From Rhipicephalus microplus (Eukaryota > Arthropoda > Arachnida > Ixodida > Ixodidae), in assembly GCF_043290135.1 (NCBI RefSeq), contig NC_134710.1, positions 1,364,001-1,428,000 of the forward strand: 64,000 nucleotides of DNA, written 5' to 3'. This document shows positions 42,191 to 51,102 of the stretch, in pieces. The translations under genes and the position numbers were made by a program. The notes under the pieces are model-generated. The model had not been told where the DNA came from. It searched no databases and saw nothing but the letters and a program-made list of their open reading frames with translations. The stretch's first letter is position 1, and each line of letters starts with the position of its first letter.

Positions 42191-43417
42191 TACGTGGTCA
42201 ATACACCTTTTGCATGCCTCAACCGCGCATGTGTGGCCCCCTGGCAGCGACATTAGGAAACTATCTGTGGGGCGTTGTTACAGACGCCGCCTTTTTTTTT
42301 TCGCGGCGGCATCGGTAGTGTGAGAGTTGCGGGTGGCACAACCAATAAAATAATCGATAAATCTGGTTCTGGTAGCGCAATGGCGGCAACTAGTCACATT
42401 TGGGGAGGCGTGCCCAATAGCAGCATTTTTTTTTTCCCACCTCCCATCGGAGAAATAAGAGAATCAGCACCTCAAAGCATGCATCAAGGCCGTGAGGCGT
42501 CACAATGAAGACGGCAGTTCGTGGCAGCCATTGATTCTGCAATACAGTGTGAAAAGAAGTTCTTTACCGCATATGTGTGCTAACTATATTAATATATGTC
42601 ACATCTCCTGCAGGGCGTGGAACAAAAGTGCATTTTGTGTCTGTCTCGTCGCTCAGCAGTGCATAGCGACGGCTTTTCTTTGTATCATATGTTTTCTGCA
42701 TTTGTTTTGAAATGATGACAACAGCAAAGTATAGTAAAGTGCACCTTGGTTTACTTCGGTCTCAAAGTAACTACGTTGTTTTTGGCGTCATTTTATCAGA
42801 AAACAGTCACTGTAAAATGTCGGCTTGAACATAATGAATTCGAAACGGAGTAGTTTTATCACCTATCATTCACAGACTTTCAGTGATTGATTTCTGTTGT
42901 CTAAGCATATTTGTTGTACAGTGAAAAAGCAAAAAAATAGAAAAAAATCTGTGTTGTTGACGTGATTACCACTTGTCGATTCATAAATCTTGCAAAATGC
43001 CAACTTGCGTGCCTTCTTCTTGTTACCGTAGTGCGATGTTCATGGATATTGCAGGTTCACAGTCCAACTTACCCAGGCACACCCATTTTGGTTAAACGAC
43101 ACTGGAACGTACATAGGCCTCAACAGGTTCAGAGTGCTCATGGGATTGGTGGCAGATGTCCTGCTGTGCTAAAATCACATAGCGCACGTGCTGTACAATC
43201 ATGTCCCTTCAATTACAATGTGCAGGCCAGTGAACACTGGCCCCTATACGCCAGTTACATATGGCGTACACATCGAATCATGTGATGCAGTAAAATCATT
43301 GCTCCGCACTCTCACAGTAAAACTTTGGTGCAACAGCAGGCCAAAGATGGGGCCTAACAGTTCATATCACTGGTATGATGTTCATATCATAGGTATGAAT
43401 ACCACAATATAGAAAAA
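42191..43417. other. No gene recognised
   Basis: Low-complexity runs (T10 near 42290, T9-10 near 42427) and a potential hairpin (GACGCCGCC...GGCGGCATC around 42281-42312). No coding motif. Confidence 0.4.
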
Positions 43418-43606
43418 TTATTACAGCGAAAGCTGTTATGAAATCAGAACACGGGCTACGCGCGGCGCCGTAGTTCTCCGCCGCGACCGGTGTGCGTAAT
43501 CAGTATTGAAAGAACAAAACTAAATAAAAAACACCAATGACCCAATGGTATTCGAGCCCGGGTCTGCTGCCTGCCAGCCCAGTATTCTACCACTGAGCCA
43601 CGTCAG
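43418..43606 (-). mobile_element. Second tRNA-derived SINE family
   Basis: On the minus strand the unit begins with TGGCTCAGTGGTAGA (box A-like), then GGGCTCGAATACC (box B-like), an AT-rich and GC-rich body, and ends in CATAACAGCTTTCGCTGTAA. It is unrelated to Ruka beyond the tRNA-like promoter. The tRNA-like part could not fold as a functional tRNA because box B is degenerate and no acceptor stem is visible. No clear TSD. Confidence 0.7.
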
Positions 43607-44779
43607 TACTTGGAACTCGTTTCTAACATGGCCTTAGGCAGGCTTGAATTGTTTTATTGTGAGAAATAAAGTGTTTTAGAACATCATAAGGAACAGCAAG
43701 GCGCCACACATTGCGAATAGCGTAACGAGTGGGTCGTCCAATGCTTCAACCTATTAGAAAACTTGTTATTGATCGCCTCATAACTGTGGCGCATACTCAG
43801 GAATAGCTCTTGATCGTCGTCAGCCCCTGCATAAAAAATTAAACAAATTCTTAACAAGTGTGTAGCGGATACCACACTTCTCCAAAGAATGACGAAGGGT
43901 AGCATGGTGAATGCTGGCCTACACAAAATTCATGATTATGGCATAGTGGGTACCAGCAGTGTGCCTGTAGCAGTTACCCAGACTGTTTAGAAAAAGCTTT
44001 GAAAGGACCCTTATATAGCTTTCACTGGGACTGTGCTGCGCATTCCGAGCAGGCCTGGCGTTTTTTTATTTTTTTTTATTAACCCGAACAGCCAGTAGTA
44101 GGTCACTACGTCACCTGTGGTCGTTGCCAGGAATATATTAATGACCCTTTATCGACGGGAAGCAAATGCTACTCGAAAGTCCGCACGTGAACGTTTCCTT
44201 CAACTCATTGAACATGAGGTCGCGCACGTATCTCCAATCGCAGAATTACTGCCCTTTTGTGGTTTGCCTGGAGAACCAGCCGCGAACCAGCTGCCGCTAA
44301 GACGGCAGACGAATGCTTCTTGCGCACCATTTTCATTGATGCTGGCCTATTCTTCCATTCGTTGGTCACAGAGAAGAAGCCGCCGGTCATGTAAATACTT
44401 ACAAGTGGCTCCATGCCACAACACAACACTCAAACAGGGCAACCAGCAGATGCATCGCCATCACGATCTGTGGTGGTAAGTAGTGGTGGTGGCGGCAGAA
44501 GCTCGCCCCGATGCCCCACGATTTGTTTCTGGAAGCGTGCACGAGAGGGCGCCACACAGACATGCAAAAGACGGATTCCCAAAGAGGACGCGGATGTGCT
44601 TACCGAGCACCGGCCAAAGAGGAGAGAACCTTCCCGGCGCACATGACTCGATCTTGCCGATTCTTGAAGCCCGCGTGCTTGCCATCTATCGCCACGCGCC
44701 GTTACCAGAGCATGGGAGAAGGAAAGAGAGCGGCCGTATGGCGGAAATGGTCGCGGGCGTGCCATTGATCCTCCCACAT
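43607..44779. other. Unassigned; one exon-like minus frame
   Basis: On the minus strand, TTTTTTATGCAG precedes a 47-codon frame starting GADDDQELFLSMRHSYEAINN (about 43829-43687) and ending in a stop. It could be a terminal exon or part of a repeat. I do not recognise it. The stretch 44470-44770 is GC-rich, with several open frames on both strands but no known motif. Confidence 0.35.
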
Positions 44780-45015
44780 TGAAAGCACAATGCAACAACA
44801 GATGTGGTCCTACATCATTCTGGATTGATAATATATTGTCCCCAAGGAAATCATTAATGCAGCGGCCGGTTTGGCCTATGCACGACTTGCGACGGCTCAA
44901 CAGAATTTCATAACACCTACCATGCAGCGCACTGGCTGGGCATGCTTCTTTTTTCGTGGATGCTTGCGGGCTCAAAAGCTTCAAGAGCTTGTTGAGTGCC
45001 AAAAAAACCACTGAA
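44780..45015 (-). pseudogene. Penelope-like endonuclease fragment
   Basis: Within a 193-codon minus frame (45011-44430), the part read as CYEILLSRRKSCIGQTGRCINDFLGDN...LLLHC matches the GIY-YIG endonuclease of PLEs (compare CYVGTTERCLNDRLREH in the 8.6-kb element). The rest of that frame runs into unrelated GC-rich sequence. Only this endonuclease piece is present. Confidence 0.65.
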
Positions 45016-45123
45016 GCATCATGCTTATTTGCACTTTTTTACAAATTGTAGCCAGTCTTGTGCTTGTAAGACAGAACTAGTGGTCTCTTTTGCTACGCAG
45101 CTTTTAACTGCCTACTGTATCCG

Positions 45124-45127
<4 letters not shown>

Positions 45128-45191
<64 letters not shown>
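45128..45191. repeat. (TTA)n microsatellite = 3' tail of the LINE
   Basis: About 21 TAT/TTA repeats. It abuts the 3' UTR of the minus-strand LINE, so it is best read as that LINE's (AAT)n tail rather than an independent microsatellite. Confidence 0.85.
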
Positions 45192-45193
<2 letters not shown>

Positions 45194-45591
45194 ATGATTA
45201 CCCTGCTTAGCCCGAAGGCACTGCGGCAGGGAGGTCAAGAAAAACACATCTGATTAATACAGCACACTTGTGCATTTGATATGCGAGTCCGTTCACAGAT
45301 CAAACGAATAAAAAATGAATTAACATATATATTAGATCTAGTACAGTACTCTAAAATCTTGAAACAATGATCATTTTGCAAAGAGACATGATGAAGACAG
45401 TGAAGGTACTTTTCTTTTCGAATGCTGGTTTTACCGTTAAATATTTAGTACAGGAGCTTCAACCGCAGTTTCTTTCAACTCAATGAGAGTTATTCCCATC
45501 TTAGTTCATTTTTCACATAGGTGCAACTGTCCTTTTTTGAGTACCGACTTCGAACAAACCTTATTGTTGGCCTAGTTGGTATTTGCTGAAT

Positions 45592-45712
45592 GACATACTT
45601 TGGCCACAAATATCACAAACAGCAGTAAACGAACACACTCAAAACACCGCTCGTGCTTCTCACTGTGTGTTCCTTTACTCTGTGTTTGTGATATTTGCGG
45701 CCAAGTATGCCA
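45592..45712. mobile_element. 121-bp foldback element inside the LINE ORF2
   Basis: The arms are near-complete inverted repeats: CATACTTTGGCCACAAATAT on the left and the same word with two changes on the right, each continuing to AACACAC (about 45 bp per arm with a loop of about 30 bp). It splits the LINE's C-terminal RT-side sequence between a RAVRFV-like block and the following part. No coding capacity. Probably a small MITE. Confidence 0.75.
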
Positions 45713-45999
45713 TTAGGACAAACCTCACAGCTCTATTTTGTGCTTTTTCAAGTTCGTCACTTGAAGCAATTTTCCAGGGGTCCCACATGGCACAAGCGTA
45801 TTGAAACATTGGGCAAATGTACGATGAATACGCCTTTGATTTTATGCATGCCATCGCGTGTCTCAGGCTTCGCTGAATAAAACTTAGAGACTTGGTGGCC
45901 TTCGCAACAACTGAATCGATGGGTGCATTCTATGAACAGTCGGCTGAAGAACCTATACCTAAATATGAATAATGCGGTTTTTATGTACTATACTATTGC

Positions 46000-48240
46000 A
46001 GATGACATACTGTGAAGTGAACTTGGTTTTCTTATTCGTGAAGGTAACATTAACGCATTCATTGGCATTTAATCTCATTTTCCACCTTTAACACCATTTT
46101 TCAACGCACAGTAAGTCACTGTGCAGTAAGGCAATATCACTCTCATTTCTAATTTTTCTGTACAAGACACAGTCATCTGCAAACAACTGTATATTACAAT
46201 CAATTTTTGAGCAAATGTCATTTATATATGTTAAATATGAATGTGGCCCTAGGACTGAGCCCTGTGGCAGCCCTGAAGCAATGTTTGCAAAACTTGATTT
46301 TCTGCCATTTAATTATACTATTGGCGACCTCAAAGGTAATATTCTATCCACAACAAAACTTCCAAGTCAATGTTCAGCACTGCAAGCTTACTTAAGATAA
46401 AAGAGTGCAGTACAGTGTCGAAAGCTTTTTAAAAGTACAGTAAAAGGCAATTGATTTCTCCGTCATTGTCTTTTTCAGATACAAAGTCATGGTAAAATTC
46501 AATTATTTGTGTTGTAAAAGATAAGCCCTCATGAAACCAATGTCATTGCGACACCAGTAAGTTGTTTGTTGATAAATGTCATTATTTCTTAATAGAGCAC
46601 ATGCTCTAATAACTTGCAGGGTATGGACGTACGATAAAATGAGGTTACTTTGTGACTGCAGGGGTTACTTAGTGACACGCACTCGGGTTTCCGTATTTTG
46701 AATCTCGCGGCACGACCAGGCACCGCCGAAAAGCAATAGGCCGCTCAAAAAGGTCACCTGACATGCCAAGTGACCTAGTAGCAGGCGGCTGAGGTTCCCA
46801 TGCTACGTAGCCACTCTAGACGCCGACATGTTGAATGGTGTTTCAGCGTGCATTCTTGAAACACCGTAAGCTTTGTGCTTTGTGTGCTCGACCTGTACCC
46901 ACGAGAAAAACAGCCAAAACTGGTATCAGCTTGTGAATGTTATTATGTAGGCTAAAATAAACTGTATTAAATGTTTCATCAAGTCATGTCTGTTTAAGGT
47001 GAGAGAAAGAAAACTGAAATGTTGATACTTCGCAGGGTAACTGTGACACGCCAATCGTTGCAGAAATATCCCAAGTAGGGCAGTTCTTCTTCCGGTATCA
47101 GAGCTAGATGACCTAGCAAGAGGTCTCCTCTTGAGAACAACAGCACAGAAGAAAGCAGTGACAGCAAATCGTCTTCAGATGGTCAGCACGGCGACAACAA
47201 AAGGTGGTCGGAAGGAGATACAAGTGATTCCAAGGTATTCTCCGGAAGTCTAGACAACCTATTTGAAACAGACGATCCTATCATTTCCGTGACACCAAAT
47301 ACTCGAAACATCTTGGAGGTTTATGATACAGGTTCCGGAGAAAAAACCTTGAAGAAGGATGACTTCGTCGTACTAAACTTCGAACGACAACTATACCCGA
47401 AAAGAGACATGGCAGTCAAACCTGGCGGGCATATCGACAGCACTATGGATAAGACCCCCCCCCCCCCCCAAAAAAAAAAAAAAAAAAAAACTGGAGATGG
47501 CCGGACACCGAAGACCCAATTTGGTACACAAAAAAAAAAACTACTCAATTGAATCCACTAGGCCAGTAGGCAAACGAGGCATCTTTGAGGTAAAGACGTT
47601 GCTACAGCAAAAACCAATTGTAGATAACTGAAACTTTTAATGGTGTAACTTAGTGCCAGCCTTTTTTTCCTAATCATATTCAACGTTTGCAACGTTTGCA
47701 CAAAGTTGCCTCACAAGATGGGGCAACATTGTGACAGCTTTTAACCTGAATATAGCAGTTTGTAGTAACAATGCGGATTAGTAGAATATTCCGTCACGCG
47801 ACGGAAAGTTTTAGATTAGAAACGTTGTGCCATTATTCATTTGACCTTATTTTGATAATTATCCACCAAGGGAAGAAAAACATGCAAAATCTGTGACAAA
47901 GTAACCCCATTTTACAGTAAGTGAAATAGGTCTATAGCTGGTTATGTCTTTCTGGGACCACTTTTATGAATAGCAACTGTTATGCAACTTTCCAGTCATC
48001 TGGGAGGGCACAGGCTAACAAAGACTGTGTAGATTACGTGCAGATGAAGATAAATTGACTCGGCACATTGTTTTAAGACTAAGGATGAAATTTCGTTCTG
48101 TCCAATTGCCTTATAATAGGTAAGTTTGTTTAGTAATGACCTGATTCCATTCACACTTAACTTTACTAATTGAATTTTCGGTACGAAACCTGTGCATTGT
48201 GAAGGACTAGAGCTATATTTCGGCAACTATACCGAGGAAA
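46000..48240 (-). pseudogene. RT domain of the CR1/L2-type LINE (split)
   Basis: The 5' part (48226-47996) reads SVNGIRSLLNKLTYYKAIGQNEISSLVLKQCAE, then a PDDWKVA-like and YRPIS-like segment to about 47916. After the inserted transposon, RT resumes at 46633 with LLEHVL..., then IASGLPQGSVLGP and LFADDCVLYR (FADDC codons at 46170-46184), so the catalytic ADD box is preserved. In-frame stops are numerous. Removing the insert brings the two halves together in the right order. Confidence 0.83.
46634..47915. mobile_element. TIR DNA transposon relic inserted in the LINE RT
   Basis: Terminal inverted repeats of 23 bp (46634-46656 and 47893-47915) share TAAAATG then GGTTACTTTGT, with three mismatches. 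GGTTACTTTGTGAC recurs as GGTTACTTAGTGAC at 46662-46675, next to the left end. Inside, an 88-codon frame (47289-47552, plus) contains KKDDFVVLNFE. A C15A21 run follows, then a WPDTEDPIWY-like and NEASLR/KRGIFEV-like reading in shifted frames (47492-47600). That wording recalls a C-terminal module of some DNA-transposon-derived proteins, but I cannot name the superfamily. No clear TSD. Confidence 0.6.
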
Positions 48241-49099
48241 TAATTATTTAAACAGATAGCGTTCTCAGTATCATCTAATAACTCCTCCTTGTTGTAGACA
48301 ATTTTAGTGATTCCTGAGGGGCCTGCTCCGCAGCCTTTCATGCATAACCAGAATGCCTTTGAAGTAGTTTTTATTTCGTTTTAGAGTTTTTCGAAGTAGT
48401 CCGCTTAGCCTCCTTTATACTAAGCTTGACATCTCAAGTGATATCGTTCGAGCTTTCAAAGCGACGATGGCACATAGTCCTTATATATTTTAAATATATG
48501 CGCCTTATCTTCCCTACTTTTCTTAAGATACGGGCAGTCATCCATGGTTTGTTTCACTTTCTAAGTCTACTGCTTGTGATACTAGGAATGTAGGCTTCAG
48601 TAAGCTCCTCGATTTTTTTTTTTTACACTCATCCTACAACTCTTGTACGTCAGTCATCTGAGAGCCATTCAGCAAGTGGCAGACGATCAAGAAGCTTCCT
48701 TGATAGTAAAACGGTAAGTTGGGCCATTTGGTTAGGATCCATCGTGAACTTACAGCGCAACACCAGAAAAAAATACAGGACATGGAAGAAGTTCCCTGTA
48801 AGTAAGTTCACGATGCTTCCTTGATATGCTAGCGTAATCAATCACTTCTGTCATATAGGTACACCATTCTTGTCTCCCGTTTCGCTTGTTTTCTATTTTT
48901 CATATGGGCGATGATGACGACAGCATGGTGGTCACTTATTCCTGGTACGACATTTACTAAATTCACCATATTCTCCAATTACTAAATTCACCATATTTGG
49001 AGAATTGTAAAAAAACAAGGTCCAATGTATTATTGTCTGGTGTTGGAGCACTAACCTGTTGGTTTAACCCGGAAAAATCTATGATGTGTTTCATCTCAA

Positions 49100-49500
49100 G
49101 GTTTAAGATTCCCCCCCCCCCCCCCCCCCTGTTATCTCACAAGTTCCATCATGCAAGATAAGTCAGGCAAGTTAAAGTCTCCTGCCAAAATGAATGTGTG
49201 ACAAGAAGCTTCCAAAACAATCTCATGCAAAAGCTTAAACGTGATTACGGACAAGTTTGGAGATTAATAGAAAGTACTTGCCAGGAACAAGGATTTGTCT
49301 TGCATAGTAACTTCGCACTATGCTGATTCTACTATGTCATAAATCCATATTTAATTCAGATGAATTTAAAGAGAGATGAACTAAAGGAACACCCCCCACC
49401 TGTGCGGGATCACCATTAGATAAGCAGCAAAGTCGCCCCGAAACACTTTGCTATCTCTAATAGAAGAATTCAGCCATGATTCAGTTCTGAATACTAGATC
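49100..49500 (-). pseudogene. APE-type endonuclease remnant of the LINE
   Basis: Shifted frames give ADLVFRTESWLNSSIRDSKVF (49500-49430), the usual TETWL block with the catalytic Glu, and FILAGDFNLPDLSC (about 49197-49150), the conserved GDFN block. A C19 run (49111-49129) and stops break the frame. In the family this domain nicks target DNA to prime reverse transcription. Confidence 0.75.
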
Positions 49501-49505
49501 AGCTT

Positions 49506-50310
49506 TTACAGAATTGATAAGAGCTGCGAGTTGATCAGCTTTATTGACAATGCTTCGGTAGTTCTGTCAATGTAATCAGATGTTGTATTTGACACCCCTT
49601 TTTTCAGGCGAGGGTCATTTTTTTTACAATTTGAACGACTTATATTTTTCTTTGTCCCACCAATATGAGCATCCATAATTAACTTGTTGAAGTTCAACTT
49701 AGCGCGATGTTTTTCATTCATGTTTTTGATTTTGACATAATTTTGAAGTCTTTTGCCAACGTATCTTGTCACAGATTCATAATCTTTCTCGACACTGTAC
49801 GCTGTTCTCTTGAATTTCTTAGCTTCGGAAAGAACACGGGACTTTTCTTTGTAGGAGGCAGTCGACGATGACAAGCCTCTTTTTTGATGAAACGACCTAT
49901 ACGGTGCACTCTTTCTGCTGACTAACTCCAAGTTTTCTTTGCAGATGTTTTTGAGCAGTAGTTCAGACTGTTCTCACGTTTCTGATTCAGAATCGCTGAT
50001 GCCATGAAAGACCATGTTGTTTCTCTGGCTTCTATTTTCAGAGTCGATGCTCTTGTCATGCAGCTGCTTTATTTCTTTTGATATTGCCCTAATGGTGCTT
50101 TCTTGCTCGCTTAATTGTTCTTTGAGCGCTGTAATTTGACCTACTGTCGCTCGTAGTTTACATTAATTTCTGCCATGATTTCTTCATGCTTTGCCAATCT
50201 GGTGTCGATGGCCTCTTAACTTATTCAAAACTGCAGCCTGACCAGTTGGTAAGGTTTTAAGCAGCTCAAGCTCTTGGGCATTTAGCGGACCGGGATTCAA
50301 CTCCACATCA
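49506..50310 (-). pseudogene. LINE ORF1 with 2A-like motif and coiled coil/RRM-like part
   Basis: A 99-codon frame (50483-50184) has a hydrophobic stretch (VLYLALLLILSVDV) ending in the 2A consensus DVELNPGP (50309-50286), then LNAQELELLKTLPTGQAAVLNKL. A frameshift near 50220 leads to DTRLAKHEEIMAEINVNYE, a probable coiled coil (about 50215-50050). SENRSQRNNMVFHGISDSE follows, the ENRxRRNNLxxxG block of RRM-type ORF1 proteins, then an Arg/Lys-rich 141-codon frame (49931-49506) that runs into the start of ORF2 (SIKLINSQLLSIL). In characterised elements 2A sequences cause ribosomal skipping at the Gly-Pro bond; here this is inferred from the motif only. Confidence 0.72.
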
Positions 50311-50490
50311 ACGGAAAGTATTAACAACAATGCAAGGTACAGAACCTTATGCGTAAAAAAACGAAAGCGGTTGCTATGATACATCATCGGCTTATGCGTT
50401 TGGCAAACAAATACCATCACTTGTGGGACATGCAGCCGGAAATGCACACAATACTCTAAAAGTCGTAATTGGGCAATTATCACTAACCTG

Positions 50491-50729
50491 CAGCAACAAA
50501 AGAAACGTTAGCTGCATGTTGGCGAGTGTGCCAGCTTCAAATCCCATATAGCCAACGTGCCGCTCGATTAAAGAAAGTTCATCCGTGTCACATGGTTGTC
50601 GTCTGCCCATGGTGATGCGATGGCTGTTCTCGTTGATAGTTGCACTCCTGTGTGGCTTGGCACTGATAATTGCCGCAAGTGTCACTGTTCCACCGGCAGG
50701 AGTAGAGATTCGTGCTAAGACCGTGATGG
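50491..50729. other. Probable 5' flank or 5' UTR of the CR1/L2-type LINE
   Basis: Contains overlapping short frames on both strands, with no domain. It continues beyond the I-type LINE insertion at 56617, so 50491-50747 plus 56617 onward formed one block before that insertion. Confidence 0.4.
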
Positions 50730-51102
50730 GAAGCCAGCCGCAACCAGACGATGATGATGATGTTTGATGTTTTATGGCGCAAGGGCCATTTCACGGCCAA
50801 AGAGCACCAGTTCATCTTACTAAAAACATGGACAATGATTGTGATAAGCGGCTGTATAAGGGCCATAAAATTCCTCGCGGTAAGGCGGGTAAAAACATAC
50901 AAGTAATAAAATCATGACCATGTCGTGAAAGGTGTGTGTGGTGTGAATAGATGACAAAAGTTGGTGATAATAAAAGACGATGGTGGATATGTATGGCATT
51001 AGCACAAGTGCCTCACTCGTTCATACCCTTGCGTCCAAGGGCCGTGAGGCAAGTGCTTTCTTGTGTAACCACCGCAGCAAAAACCTCTCTGGAGAGGTCA
51101 TG

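Larger units (their letters stand above)
45128..50490 (-). mobile_element. CR1/L2-type LINE, nearly full length, decayed, with two nested DNA elements
   Basis: Read on the minus strand the order is: 5' region with a 2A-like motif (50286-50309), coiled-coil/RRM-type ORF1 (about 50220-49950), APE endonuclease (about 49500-49100), RT (about 48230-46000), 3' UTR, and an (AAT)n tail (45128-45191). No RNase H. Insertions of a TIR transposon (46634-47915) and a foldback element (45592-45712) interrupt it. The 5' limit is uncertain, and sequence up to 50747 may still be its 5' UTR. Stops and frameshifts are everywhere. Confidence 0.8.

Noticed and set aside
44430..45011. 193-codon minus ORF as a real gene
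   Set aside because: Only the part near 44780-45015 matches the PLE endonuclease; the rest is GC-rich read-through.
47455..47490. C15A21 tract as a regulatory element
   Set aside because: Sits inside a dead transposon frame and looks like slippage or sequencing noise.
49111..49129. C19 homopolymer
   Set aside because: Likely replication slippage in decayed LINE sequence or an assembly artefact; no sign of function.
50585..50767. 60-codon plus-strand ORF with a hydrophobic segment and an acidic tail
   Set aside because: The Asp-rich tail is the translated simple-repeat end of the I-type LINE, so the ORF crosses an insertion boundary and is an artefact.
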